DNA of 64,000 nt from Pseudoips prasinana (Eukaryota; Arthropoda; Insecta; Lepidoptera; Nolidae). The DNA lies in contig OX621237.1 of assembly GCA_951640165.1 (NCBI GenBank), forward strand, positions 9,238,001 to 9,302,000. The letters are read 5' to 3'. The translations under genes were made by a program, and so were the position numbers. Below are positions 9,315 to 20,558 of the stretch, piece by piece (the first letter of the stretch is position 1; each line of letters opens with the position of its first letter). The notes beneath the pieces are model-generated. The model was not told where the DNA came from. It searched no databases and saw nothing but the letters and a program-made list of their open reading frames with translations.

Positions 9315-10175
9315 ATGGACAAAAATATCGAACAAAGAGTTTGTCTTAAATTTTGCATCGCTAATGGAATTTCGTGTTCGGAGTCACTGAAAATGTTACA
9401 GAAGGCTTACGGTGAATCGACTTTATCAAAAACTCGTGCTTATGAGTGGTTCAAATCGTTCAAAAGCGGTCGAGATGTGATGAAAGATTTGCCTCGCTCT
9501 GGTAGGCCATCAACGTCTGCAACTGAAGTTAACATTCAACTCTGAGAGAGATAGCCGCCGAACTTTCTGTATCTCACGAGTCGATTCGTACCATTTTAAC
9601 TAGGTAATCATTTGGGTATGAAACATGTTGCCGCTCGGCTAGTCCCAAAATATCTGAATTTTCTCCAAAAACTCAATCGCATGATAGTCGCTGAGGACAT
9701 GGTAGAACGAGTCAATTCCGACCCAACATTCAAGAAACGCATTGTTACTGGTGACGAGACGTGGGTTTACGAGTTTGACATGCAAACTAGTCAACAAGCT
9801 TCGGAGTGGCACCTTCCAACTGAACCGAAACCGAAAAAACCACGCCAAAGTCGATCAAAAGTCAAAGTCATGTTGACTGTTTTCTTTGACTATCGCGGTG
9901 TTGTGCACTCTGAAATCTTACCGGAAGGTCGAACGGTAAATAAAGAATATTATTTGAGCGTTATGCGGCGTTTAAGAGAGCAAATTCGACGAAAAAGGCC
10001 AGATTTGTGGAAAGAAAATTCTTGGATTTTGCACCACGATAATGCGCCTTGGCACAAGGCCATCATTGTGAACGAATTTTTGACCAAACACTCAACAAAT
10101 AGGTACCATCCAGCAACCACCATTTTCACCAGATATGGCTCCAGCTGACTTCTTTCTTTTTACCCGACTGCGGGA
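9315..10175 (+). pseudogene. Degraded mariner transposase
   Basis: It starts ATGGACAAAAAT and keeps an N-terminal HTH (about 75 codons, ending LPRSGRPSTS). A stop and frame changes fall at 9541-9620. The catalytic part then follows with VTGDETWV, HHDNAPWH and, after another frameshift near 10095, SPDMAPADFFLF. The spacing from the second to the third Asp is 34 residues when the shift is allowed for, so D,D34D. The coding sequence stops matching after FLF and a different repeat follows. It belongs to another subfamily than the intact mariner at 26522-27803. It is not functional. Confidence 0.8.
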
Positions 10176-10319
10176 CGCAAAGGGTAATGTGTTTATCAGG
10201 CTATGTATGTATGTATGTTCCTTTGAAGCACTATACAGACCAAACGCCTGGACCGATTTTAATGATTCGCACGTCAATCGATTCCTTTCAGTCCGGAAAG
10301 TGTCACTAAAGACATGACG

Positions 10320-11399
10320 TTAATGAAAATTCAATATGGCGACTACTGGACGCCATATTGTGAAAATTTAAAAAAATAAAGTCAACAAACTATGTCATGT
10401 GGGGTATCGTTGAATAGGTATTTAAAAAACATTTTTAGTTTTCTTTCAAAATTTTTCGATTTGACCGGCCGTTTAGGAGCTATATCGATTTAAAGTTGCG
10501 TAACAACTATTCTCACATATAGGTTTTAAAACAGTAGAAAATTACGATGAAAAGACGAAAACTTCGTATGACTGTGCGTGTGAGTGTTGATGGACATATA
10601 CTAAAGTATCTATTAGGTATATTGGACTACCTAAAGTATCTAACGTCTAACACGGTCGCCCATCTCCAACTTCAAACGATTTAGTACTTAACTTCACTTG
10701 AAAAACTATATATAGGTATACCTACCGAAATCGAATTGTTTTAAATGCAATGACAAAGATATAAAGAACAACGTCCCTTTGGTTGGTGTGAGAATCGAAC
10801 TATCAACAACCGAATTTCATGCGCTTTGTGAACAAGGTAAAATTTAAAGAAAAATGTTACCTTTAATATTATGTTGGGGAGTAGTACACAAGTTGCAAGG
10901 GACAACTTTGAATCGAGCCGTTGTCGATCTCAGTTCGTGCATTTTAATTTTGAATTGAATCGAATTTTTCATAAAGCCAGGTTAAGTCTTTTGATGGTTT
11001 AATTATTAGTACTCTGTACCACCGCAAGCCACTAAACAATCCTCATGATATCAAATATCTCAATGAAATCACGAGATTGCGACATTTGCAGTCATATAAC
11101 AATAACAATGGCTGACTTATCTCTCAGCTTAAAGAGCTGCTTGTATTAACGTGATATTTGGCCCGGATGTTTATTTATTATAAATAATATATTTATTATA
11201 AATAATATAAAAATATATATCACAGATTAAAAAATATAGATTAAAAAGAAAACATAAAAAAATGCCACTCTGGAATGTGGAACTCTAATTAAATATTGCC
11301 AATCGGACAATCTCGTAAATAAGCATGGACTCTTTTTCTTTTCTATATTAATGTCATACCAGATATAACTCATTATACATGCACTTTGTTTGCTTTTAC
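10320..11399. other. No gene seen
   Basis: Includes a small palindrome at 10333-10361 (CAATATGGCG / CGCCATATTG) in what looks like a TE 3' end, then AT-rich sequence without a supportable ORF or splice-bounded exon. Confidence 0.4.
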
Positions 11400-11600
11400 T
11401 TTGAGGAAGGGGAGGTGGTCAAAGACCTCAATTTTAGGTTTTACGCTAATATTTCAAAAATGGCGCGTTTTAGCAAAAAATGTTCTAAGATGAAATGAAA
11501 GCTTATAAAATTTTCTATAACTTTGATACTTTTCCATATCCCATCCGTTTTCAAACTACAGGCTCTGGAAAAGTGCAATTTAAAAATGTTTTGAAATATT
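11400..11600 (+). repeat. Left arm of distant inverted repeat
   Basis: About 190 bp (AGACCTCAATTTTaGGTTTT, CGTTTTAGCAAAAAATgTTC, AAATGAAAGCTTA) recurs in reverse complement at 14500-14690 with clear divergence. The two arms flank the RTE and CXC relics. Confidence 0.75.
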
Positions 11601-11736
11601 AGTTTCTAAGTCCGGTTCTGTGAATGATTCACATTTTTATTCTCTTAGGTCGTGAGGGTCCTGGAAAAAGGTCGTTTTCTGTGGTATCTTCTTCCTCGCC
11701 TTCCTCAGTGGTAAGTGGTTCTTGCTAAGAGGGCTC

Positions 11737-11985
11737 TCAATCATCTTCATGGTCATTCTCGTCGTCTTCCTCGCTAAAAGACACGCCGTTGAAGCATTTC
11801 CCTTGGCAATGAAGGCACGCAGTAGAAAATTTTAGAATAGCTTTGCGACATCCACATTTGCTGCTGCTACAATCCTTGGTGCAGCGACAAAATATCACCA
11901 TAAATTTTTCCATCCCCACTCTAGAGGGAGCAGCTCATTCCCAAGCCACTGCTGCACTTGGTGATGTGTCCTTCAGGAATTATAT
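11737..11985 (-). pseudogene. CXC-type cysteine-cluster protein relic
   Basis: On the minus strand one frame reads VQQWLGNELLPLEWGWKN and, after a frame change, a block C-x-C-x3-D-C-x4-K-C-x-C-R-K ... C-x2-C-x3-C (about residues 11-43 of the 11919-11737 frame), ending in an acidic run. This combination resembles the C-terminus of repeat-borne arthropod proteins with a tesmin-like CXC motif. That match is from memory and was not searched. It is frameshifted and short. Confidence 0.5.
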
Positions 11986-11999
11986 TTAGCTACTCTCTT

Positions 12000-12140
12000 A
12001 GTGGCTCTTAGTGGCTGTGTGGTGACGGCCTAGAGAATATCGCCACCCCCTCTCATACCAGAGAATGGGCGGCAGCGTTCTCATGAGTACCAATGTCTAC
12101 CTTACTGCGATTGCCAACCCGTTTGCCAAGCGTGGCTATT
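12000..12140 (+). repeat. RTE-associated dispersed repeat
   Basis: TGTGGTGACGGCCTAGAGAATATCGCC, CCAGAGAATGGGCGGCAGCG and GATTGCCAACCCGTTTGCCAAGCGTGG match the modules at 5830-6060. Confidence 0.65.
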
Positions 12141-12179
12141 ATGGCAGATCCCTTCAAATGAAGGACACAATTAAACCGC

Positions 12180-13860
12180 GGCCCCCAGTCCCCGGTAGCC
12201 CTGCTATTCCCAGCCGTGGTAACAGCCGTGGTTACGGCAGGGCAGGGGGTGCTAAGAATCCCCGGCAGATTCCGCGTTGCCAAAACCGACGACCTCTGGC
12301 CCTGGCAACACACGCACACTGCGGACGGACGAGAAGATGATCGAACTGGAGGAAGAATTGAGCAGGTTACATTGGGACATAATAGGATTATCTGAAGTTT
12401 GAAAAGAGGGGGAGGACACTATAATCCTGAAATTCGGGAATCTGCTCTATTTCCGGGAGGGCGACCAACTGTCCCAAGGTGGTGTTGGGTTCATAGTACA
12501 CAAGTCCCTCGTCCACAACATAGTGAAAATCGAGAGTGTGTCGACTAGGGTTGCGTACCTTATACTCAGAATTACCAAGTGGTATTCGTTGAAGGTCATA
12601 CAGGTTTACGCGCCGACTTCGACGATGAGGTTGAGGTCATGTATGAGGATATTTCTAGAGCCATACATACCTCGAACTCTTATTTCACTGTGTGGGGGAC
12701 CTTAACACGAAGCTGGTTAAACGATTCGGGAATGAGCTGAGATTGGGGCAATTTGTAACTGGAGACCGGAATCCCCGGGGCCAAATGTTGGCCGACTTTA
12801 TGGAGAAGGAGGGACTCTTTATGATAAACTCCTCTTTCAAGAAGCCGGAAAACCGCAAATGGACCTGGGTAAGCCCCGATGGTAAAAAAAAAACGAGATA
12901 GACTTTATCTTGTCGACGAGTAGACAGATGTTCAATGACGTCTCAGCAATCAATACGGTTAAAACCGGGAGCGATCACCGACTGGTGAGAGGCTCATTGA
13001 ACCTAAATGTCAAGCTCCAGAGGTTCCGACTGATAAAGTCTACACTCCGACCTTTACCCATCTACATCCAAAACCCTGACCCTTTCAGCTCGAACTGAAA
13101 AACCGTTTCGAATGCCTAGCAGATTGCGAGGAAGTGGACTCATACCACGACAGGCTCGTAGAAGCTGTCCATACGGCTGGTTCTAAGGTCTTCAAGGCCC
13201 ACCGTACAAACAGAACCAAAAAGATCTCTGACTATACCCTGCAGCTTATGGACGAAAGACGGAAAATGGTTCTGACATCCTCTGATGATGCTAACAGATA
13301 CGGGAAGCTCAACAGACAGATCTTAAAGTCTTTGACTCGCGACACGCGTCAATTTAATACACATTGTATTAAAGAAGCTATTGAGCGGAAAAAAGGCTCT
13401 AAAGTGTTTGCAAGAGACCTATCAGTTGGACTGAGGCAACTGACGAAGCTGAAGACTGAGGATGGCAGAATCGTCACGTCTAGACCTGAGTTGCTGGGAG
13501 ACATCGAGAGGTTCTACGGACAGCTGTATACGAAAACCCAGTCACCTGTCGATAGTTGTGCCTTAGATCTCAGAGCACGACTAACCCAACACTTCACCGA
13601 CGACATCCCGGACGTCAGCCTGTGCGAGATTAGAATGGTTCTCGAACAGCTTTAGAACAACAAGGCGCCTGGTGATGATGGAGTTACGGCAGAGCTTCTG
13701 AAGGCGGGTGGTACACCAATCCTACGGGCCCTTCAGAAGTTATTTAACTCTGTCATACTAGAAGGTCAAACGCCACAAGCATGGCAGAGGGGTGTGGTGG
13801 TGCTCTTCTTCAAAAAGGGCGATAAAACCCTCTTGAAGAATTACATTGAGAAAGGTCACT
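12180..13860 (+). pseudogene. Degraded RTE/BovB-type LINE ORF (endonuclease + RT start)
   Basis: Fragments in shifting frames run in the right order. The endonuclease start reads ELEEELSRLHWDIIGLSEV then a stop. FGNLLYFREGDQLSQGGVGF follows, then IQVYAPTST. The GDLN...RGQMLADFMEKEGLFMINSSF...WTWVSPDGK block is typical of RTE-clade endonuclease (12692-12900), followed by SDHRLVRG. The linker 13134-13655 is intact for 173 codons. After a TAG come NKAPGDDGVTAELLKAGG and an RT start ending VLFFKKGDK...LKNY. Homology stops near 13850, before the catalytic YADD. At least four disruptions make it non-functional. Confidence 0.85.
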
Positions 13861-14499
13861 TTTGCTGGTGTCCCTTACCATTTCAGGCAGCACACCTTCC
13901 CAGCTTCTGCAACATCACTATGGTTGGAGCTTGGGTTGTAAAAGATCTTTGCTGCATCCTGAATAATTTCCGAATTTAAATACAATTTACAGAAACCCAC
14001 CTTGCTTCTTCTAAACGTTGCTGATGTTGTATCGTAGCCGGTAAATGAGTGTAAGAAGAGGATGTGTTCATATCCATGCTATGCATCTCATTTTTTGTCA
14101 TTCATTCATTCATCGTCATTTTTCAGTTTTTGCCAATAAGGTTGCGTTTCCTACAGTGAGCATTGAGCGAAAAGCAACCTTCATGATGTTTTTCCCGCCT
14201 AAGCTCAGTTATCTGCTGTTACAAAAAAACGCGATATCTTACTGTTACCGCCCTTACCCCAGCTTATGTTAAAATAAATTTTGAGATAATTCGGGCATCA
14301 GGTAATGGTCATCACGCTGAATAACTCATCATCATCTTGTTCCAACTAATATGTTAGTGGGTTTGGTTTCCGCACTTAGTCCCGATGAGGACCATTGTAT
14401 GTGAGCCATGACGGCCTTCACTCCATCCAGCACACCTCCCTCCAGAAGCATATCAGGTCTCCTAAACTTCTCAAGGCATCTGTAAGAGTTCCGCTGAAT
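13860..14499. other. No intact gene; repeat debris
   Basis: Contains TTGGTTTCCGCACTTAGTCCC and TGTGAGCCATGACGGCC, which resemble the antisense 3' end of an R1/Jockey-type LINE (compare AAGTGCGGAAACCTATCGCCC at 21050). No coding exon supported. Confidence 0.4.
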
Positions 14500-14690
14500 A
14501 ACTTAAATTTTCTATATTTCTGGAGCGTGTAGCTCATAAACGAATGGAAATATGAAAAAGTATATGCGATCAAAGTAATAGTGAATTTTGTAAGCTTTCA
14601 TTTTATCTTAGAATATTTTTTGCTAAAACGCACCTTTTTAAAGATATTAGCAAAAAACCAAAAATTGAGATCTTTGTCCCCCTCCCCCCT
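14500..14690 (-). repeat. Right arm of distant inverted repeat
   Basis: Reverse complement of 11400-11600; a C-rich run (CCCCCTCCCCCCTCC) lies at its outer edge. Confidence 0.75.
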
Positions 14691-14929
14691 CCTCTCTCCG
14701 CCTCACCTCCTAGACGTCAGGACTTTTAGTATGTTTTCCCTCTAAGTACTCTGAACAAGTTTCTGAAAATATCCCTAAGGTTCCCGCTCACGCACTCTAT
14801 ACCCTCCTTTGAGTTATTCCTTAATCGGACTAATAACAGTTGATCGTTATTGTGACTAGAAATTGCACATTGATCAAATATGCATCAGAATATAAATATA
14901 TGCATAGAAATATGTATACGTTTTGTCAC

Positions 14930-15317
14930 GACTTCGCAAAACAGCCTTATTACCAATCGATATTGATGGCATATCTATGGGGCAATTCAACAGATAAATC
15001 GAAAGCATTTCTATTGCAAAAAAAATGCGTTAACGCAACTACAGGTACTCCTCCGTTTGTCTCATGTGTTTGTACATTTTTCAAATTGGTGTATTTGTAA
15101 AAACGCAGCCACAGTATTTACTAGAGCTAAAGATGGTTTTCCTCGCAACATGATAACTAAGACAATACTATTTCAAAAAAGTTCCTATGCTGTATGTGTG
15201 AAAGTGTTTAATGCTTTGCCGCAAAATATTAGACATTTTTCAGCGGCAAAGTTCAAAAACCAACTCAGACTGTGGCTCCTAGAAAAATCATTCTATTCAA
15301 TCAAATCAAATTTTTGA
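14930..15317 (+). pseudogene. LINE RT C-terminal fragment
   Basis: Two frames carry AYLWGNSTDKSKAFLLQKKC (a typical C-terminal RT stretch) and, after a shift, NIRHFSAAKFKNQLRLWLLE...FYSI, the usual last residues of CR1-like ORF2. A SINE begins directly at 15318. Confidence 0.7.
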
Positions 15318-15510
15318 CTGCACGTGAGGCGCAACGGCTAAGGCAGTCGCGTTGCCGCTTCGTGTCGCGGGTTCGAGTCCCACGCCGGACAACTACTTGT
15401 GTGACCCATAAATAGTTGTTCTGAGTCTGGATGTAATTTGTGTCCGTTTATTATATGTTGTTAAGTACCCTGAAACACAGGGATTAGATTCCATAGTGCA
15501 AGGGTTGTCT
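15318..15510 (+). repeat. tRNA-derived SINE, nearly complete
   Basis: GTGAGGCGCAACGGCTAAGGCA, CGGGTTCGAGTCCCACGCC, CAACTACTTGTGTGACCC, CTGAGTCTGGATGTAATTTG, TCCGTTTATTATATG, CACAGGGATTAGATTCCATAGTGC. It is the best full-length representative of this body type in the window. Confidence 0.88.
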
Positions 15511-15820
15511 TAAAAAAAAAACTAACTGTGATTTATTCAATTAATTATATTATTTGTGTAAAATTTGACATATAACAATCACACATTTCGCATGTTTTTA
15601 TGAGTAAAATTGATGAGACTAACATAATAGTAAGACCACCACTGTACTCTATTTTAAGTGAAATAAATAAATGAATGAATAATATTTAATAACTAAATCT
15701 AGATAATGAATAATAAAAATATTTAAAAAAAAACATAAATATTAAGAACAAAAATTATAATATATAATGTGGTTAACTTATTTTTGAAACTAGCTAGGAA
15801 CTCATAACTAAAAAGTACAA

Positions 15821-16262
15821 AATAAAAAAAATATTTAATAAATAAAAAACCCAACTGCGTAAATAATTAACCAAACTACGTACATAGACAAAGAACTGAA
15901 AAGAAAAAAACAAGCACATAGATGGCTGGTGGTCTAAAATTATATAATGTACAATTGAATGAATACTATTGAAGAAAATAAAATATATTCTAATAATGGA
16001 ACATAACAACTGAACAGTCGGGATCCATTAGTCGACAGCCAATCTAATTTGTCAATGGATCCCGACTGTTCAGTTGTCATGTTCCATTATTAGAATATAT
16101 TTTATTTTCTTCAATAGTATTCATTCAATTGTACATTATATAATTTTAGACCACCAGCCATCTATGTGCTTGTTTTTTTCTTTTCAGTTCTTTGTCTATG
16201 TACGTAGTTTGGTTAATTATTTACGCAGTTGGGTTTTTTATTTATTAAATATTTTTTTTATT
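15821..16262. repeat. Large palindrome, 209-bp arms, 24-base loop
   Basis: Left arm 15821-16029 and right arm 16054-16262 are almost identical reverse complements; one difference was noticed (GAACATAACAACTG against GAACATGACAACTG). The loop is AGTCGACAGCCAATC.... ORFs on both strands read the same AT-rich peptide and are not genes. The near identity suggests a young duplication. Confidence 0.92.
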
Positions 16263-16469
16263 CCTAAACCCGTTTTCAATCGGTAGAAGACATAAAGGAG
16301 AATTCGCGGCGAGAACTGAACTCAATTCCGAAAGCAGCGTTTAAAAAAATGTTTTGATGAATGGATTATTCGTTGGCGTAAGTGTATCGTTTCTGAAGGA
16401 GCATACTTTGAAGGTGATAAAATAAATTTGGATGAATAAGAAACATTTTGTAAATTATTGATCTTTTCC

Positions 16470-16635
16470 CGGTACTTTCTTGACAGAGTAGTATGTACAT
16501 TATTGTACATACATATTATAGATAAATTACACGCAGACAGAACAAATAATCGTGCTCATCACACAAAGATTTGTCCCTGGGTGGGGATCGAGCCCACAAC
16601 CTCTGGCTTAGCGGTGAGGTTCAGTAACCACTATA
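16470..16635 (-). repeat. tRNA-derived SINE, interrupted
   Basis: Minus-strand SINE: the B-box complement GGGGATCGAGCCCACAACC is at 16582-16600 and the body is to the left. The head is cut at TA 16634-16635 and resumes at 18688 (TAGATACTAGTAACAACAGGCCAGTCA). Confidence 0.75.
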
Positions 16636-17049
16636 GTTCGACTTTTAATTGTATTCAGTAACTTGACAGATAAAGGGTTACCAGGTTTTGACAAAAAAAA
16701 GATAGTGAGGTGGTGTAGGAATGAACTTAAATAATGTACTTACACGAACGTTTTATTTTAAATAATTAATAAGCTTGTCTTAAAAACACATTTATTACAT
16801 TTTCTCAGTAGTAAGGTAATTTAAAATAAAAGGACTTAGTTAGAATTAGAAAGTCACTGTCGTCGCTCGTTACATTTATGATAAATTTGTCAGTAATGTT
16901 ATCAATTACATGGTCCATACGGCACATATCATCTTCTACTTTTAATAAGTGAGATACGCAAGCACTCCATGACGACGGGGTCACCTTACTAACTCCTTCT
17001 TCAAATAATTTATTACTACTTTCATTTTAAACGATTTATTGTTTTTGCG

Positions 17050-18005
17050 AAGAACTAATTTACCTGTGTCTAAATTAGTTCTATTGGGTTGAGCTCGCAG
17101 TGGTAAGGGGGCAGTCTTAGCAAAATTATACTATGTTGTGCTGCCATCTCGTCAACTGCATATTTTTCAATTACTTGATTTGGATTTTTAACCGAATCTA
17201 TTAGTTGCCTTCACCATGTCTTCTTCGTCTATACTAATATTATAAAGAGGTACGTTTGTGAGTTTGTGACGTTGTAAGGGGTAATCTCTGGATCTACTGA
17301 ACCGATTTTCAAAATTATTTCACCAATAGAAAGCTACGTTATTGTGGAGTGTCATAGGCTATGAAAACTTCCAAAATTAATAGCGCATCTTTACTTAAAC
17401 TTGAATAATCTAATCCAAGTTGCGGGACAAACGGATAATGTTCAGCAACTTTTGAAATTCTGTTTTCTTCCTGGACATCTTAGGCATTTATTAGATTTTT
17501 CGCGAATGGTAAGGGGCATTGTCTATTACAACAAAAGAGTTAGGCCGCAATTTAGGTAAGATAATCCCAAACCACTCTTCAAAACATTGGGCATTCATTT
17601 CCTCATGGTAACCACCACTACTTTTCTTGGCTTCAAAAATGAGGAGCCCGCCCTATTGAAAGCCTTCCTCTCCACCTATACGGCAAACTATTAATCTTTC
17701 TCCTTTGCTAGTAGGATTTTTGAGCCCTGTGGTAAGGCCTTCCAGAAACGTTTGTCTAGATGACTGAACACTTTCATCGGTCCATACTTTTTTGTAGTAT
17801 GACCTACTAAAGTGAATGTTGTACAAAAATATTTTTATTCATACAAATCATAGGATGTAAAAGTGTTAGCATTGGTAAAATTAAGTACCTTCATTGACCC
17901 AGGTTCATCTTAATAGTAGATGTATCTTGCTTCTCTGCGATATTGTTTTATTAAGCGCAGATAACGTTGCCGCCAAGAAATAAGGTCTGCCCTATCTATA
18001 AGAAA
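17050..18005 (-). pseudogene. DDE_3-like transposase relic
   Basis: Minus-strand fragments in order: ADLISWRQRYLRLIKQYRR with IYY then a broken first-catalytic region (stop, D-E-P where DET is usual); DESVQSSRQTFLEGL; LIVCRIGGEEGF; SSGGYHEEMNAQCFEEWF; LPKLRPNSFVVIDNAPYHSR (second Asp); and finally LPPYHCELNPIEL (third acidic residue, NPIE). Several stops plus an insertion near 17226-17400 break the frame. A THAP or HTH N-terminus was not found; the right third of the element has no clear coding. Confidence 0.72.
17226..17400 (+). mobile_element. Helitron-type non-autonomous fragment
   Basis: Starts TCTATACTAATATTATAAAG and continues TTGTAAGGGGTAATCTCTGGATCTACTGAACCG and AGAAAGCTAC, a dispersed type in Lepidoptera with Helitron-like 5' TC. 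It interrupts the transposase relic. A 3' CTRR end was not identified, so it is truncated. Confidence 0.55.
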
Positions 18006-18379
18006 ATATAAGTTTTATTTGAATATTAATATAAACAAAATGACGATTTAACCTACCCAGAAACCTCGCGTTGAATATTCAAACAAATTTTCGTACTCTA
18101 CGCGGGAATCGCCCCGTTGTCCGCCGATTCGCGAGTCTCAGATGTTATTTCGAAGACGCAAATTAGTTTCTTCAACCGTCATTCCCCATTTTCTTTCGGT
18201 ATATATAGTATAGAGATAATATGTATGTCGCGAAAATCGAGGGCCAGTATCAGCTCTTGCATTTAATTTTAATAGATGATTTAACACATTGTCAGGATAA
18301 CAATAGTGCACTTTATGATAAAGAATAATTATTATAACTAACCCTTAGGATGGTAGGATGTAGGATTATACATATTCCA

Positions 18380-18687
18380 CATGTTACAAACGAGTTTTTT
18401 TAAGTTTTATTTAAATTAAACCAGTTTTTCAGTAGCTCTTTACGTAAAATCGTTTACTACCCTACACTATTAGATTTAGTATGGTAATATAATTTTTCTT
18501 TGATCCCTCAACTTACTGAATACAATTAAAGAGTCAAACTACGAATTTTTAAAGTTATATTTAATATAACCATTTTTATCATTCGTTCTTACGTAAACTC
18601 GGTCACTTCCCCACACTATTCGTTTTAGTATGGTAACATTAATTTTCTTTGAACTGTCAAGTTACTGAATACAATTAAAAGTCGAAC
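18380..18687. repeat. Tandem duplication of transposon end
   Basis: Two units (about 18385-18540 and 18541-18687) share TTACGTAAA, CACACTATT-GATTTAGTATGGTAA, TTTTCTTTGA and the terminal CTTACTGAATACAATTAAA motif. Only the outer one carries the exact terminal sequence used at the other end. Confidence 0.75.
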
Positions 18688-18817
18688 TATAGATACTAGT
18701 AACAACAGGCCAGTCAAATGTCAGCCAGTCTACGGCTGTGTTTATTTTACAAAAACTAAATCCTAAAACTATCTCAATTTTTTAACTATACTCATTACAT
18801 ACCAAGTTTGCAATACT

Positions 18818-18880
18818 GTTACGACTTAATAGTATTCTTACACTAGTTGATATAGTGTAAGAATACTATCGAGTCGTAAC
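18818..18880. repeat. Hairpin palindrome, 28-bp arms
   Basis: GTTACGACTTAATAGTATTC... (18818-18845), a 7-base loop, and the reverse complement with about two mismatches. Confidence 0.88.
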
Positions 18881-19365
18881 GGTCACTGTTTTTAAACATT
18901 CGCAATTTTAACATTTTTTATACTAATTATTAATGATATCATCGGGCCATAAACACGTAAATCAAAAATAATTCGCTTTTTCTCGCGAGCCCTAAAAGTT
19001 CATATTTGCGAAAATAAAGATTAAGTTAAATAAGTAAACTCGATTATCTTAAAACGCCTGAATCCCGTACCTTCATGTTAACATACATTTGAGGTTATTA
19101 CTAGCCTGAAATCGTCCACTGCCGGACATAGGTTTCTATGACCTTTGGAGGGGTTTGCCTTAGTCACCGCGCTTGGAATGCGAGTTGGTGACCGCAGTTA
19201 GGTGGTAGCTAGTACATACGTGGCGCTGCTGGGATCATATGGGTTGTGTTCCTGTTATTATTTCTAGGCCGGAAACGGCATTTGAGATAAGTACTTCACC
19301 CTAAATGCCACTAATTACGGTGATAACTGATTAGTTAAAAATAATTAGGTTATGAATTACCTTAC

Positions 19366-19551
19366 CCCGTCTTCTAATGGATCACTTTTAATCATGACAC
19401 CTTCAACGGCATGCTCTCCTATAATACTCAATATATTTTCTTCCATCGGTGAGAGAGGCACGGTGCTCTCGGGCATTGGCCTGTTATGGTCCTTCGCAGC
19501 TTTAATCTCCAAGGCTCGTCTTCGTACTCTGTACTTCCAATCACACCAATA
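19366..19551 (-). CDS. Myb/SANT-like (zeste-type) protein, second conserved exon
   Basis: The minus-strand acceptor ATTTCTAG precedes 19551 and the donor GTAAGG follows 19366. The 62 codons begin YWCDWKYRVRRRALEIK, directly completing the W-S-K|Y-W-x-D-W-K motif of the Myb/SANT-like domain begun in the exon at 20559-20755 (both phase 0). The rest, including PLSPMEENILSIIG, is the moderately conserved linker seen after this domain. Downstream exons should lie left of 19366 but were not recognised; a transposon-rich region follows. It is probably a nuclear DNA-binding regulator. A Harbinger-type transposon accessory protein is the alternative. Confidence 0.75.
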
Positions 19552-19702
19552 CTAGAAATTAAATACTTAATAAAATAATACGAAGAAATCCAACAGAAAT
19601 AAGAATGGAAAATCTAGAAGTACGCTCCTTCATAAAAACAGTCTTTTCATGTGTGTCAAAAAGTCCGAAGTCCGAAGGATTATTCAAAGTTCTAGTACTC
19701 AA

Positions 19703-19843
19703 GTACAGACGCCAGCATATCAAGCTATCCCAATCTGTCAAATTTCCCCAATTGAAAGTGAACCTTATGCTATTGAAATAAAGTTGAAAATTTATAAAAG
19801 AAATTTGACAGAAGGGGATAGGTTGATGTGCTGGCGTCTGTAC
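19703..19843. mobile_element. Short MITE, family A, copy 2
   Basis: GTACAGACGCCAGCATATCA at 19703 and its inverted partner TGCTGGCGTCTGTAC ending at 19843. The interior matches 4459-4594. It lies in the first intron between the two Myb/SANT exons. Confidence 0.85.
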
Positions 19844-20048
19844 AATAATACTTAAAGTACATTCTAGTACTTCAAGTACATACTTCAAGTTCAAAGCACT
19901 CGTAAATAAAAAATAGCTAGCAAAAATTATATTAGTTTTGGAACTTGAAATTGAATTACCATGTTTAAAGCATATTAGTTTATTCCATTCCACTCTGCAC
20001 AATAAAATGGATTAATGGGGCCCCATCATATCTCAACAAGGGCCCATC

Positions 20049-20351
20049 TTGTGCTACCTGCATACAGCAGCTTGCCTCGAGGCTTGCAAGATCATCGGAC
20101 CATCGGACCAAGTGTGTATTGCAAGGTTGAGGTACTTTGCCCAAAAGAGAAAAAGAACATTATGCTCTCCATCCCTTAAATGTTGCTACCTCTTTAGCAA
20201 TAACAAGATGTATTGTGTAGGATTACTAGAGCTAAAGCCTAAGGAAGCAGTGGCATCAAGAGCCAAAGAACACTATGCACTCCCTTCCGTCAATGAAAGA
20301 CTAGGGTTAGCAACAGACTGGTTTATTGAGCTTAAACTACCCACCACCTAA
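20049..20351 (+). other. Unassigned 100-codon ORF
   Basis: Open frame with a hydrophilic C-terminal part (KPKEAVASRAKEHYALPS...). It lies inside the intron of the minus-strand Myb/SANT gene. No domain is recognised and no splice support was found. It may be repeat-derived. Confidence 0.2.
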
Positions 20352-20558
20352 CAATTATTAAACGTAACCTACTGTATACAAATACCGACAGAATGTAACA
20401 AAATGTTGTTACTGCTAAGGAATAACTGGTAGTTTTGTGTAAGGCTAGTACAGCTTAAGCCTAGCCTAGAGCCGAGGGTTAAGTATCATGGACCTATAGA
20501 AATATGACAAAAATTTTGCCATTTTGGGACTCAACCTTAGAAATGAATGTTAATGTAC

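Larger units (their letters stand above)
16636..18687. mobile_element. 2.05-kb TA-flanked DDE transposon (dead)
   Basis: Terminal inverted repeats of about 34 bp start GTTCGACTTTTAATTGTATT and end with the complement at 18687. TA flanks both ends. Joining the flanks restores a SINE head. TA duplication and the transposase type fit the IS630/Tc1/mariner superfamily. The right end holds a tandem duplication of the terminal 150 bp. A Helitron-like fragment interrupts the interior. Confidence 0.82.

Noticed and set aside
15794..16286. Two similar 70-codon ORFs on opposite strands
   Set aside because: Both are the two arms of the 209-bp palindrome; identical by symmetry, not coding.
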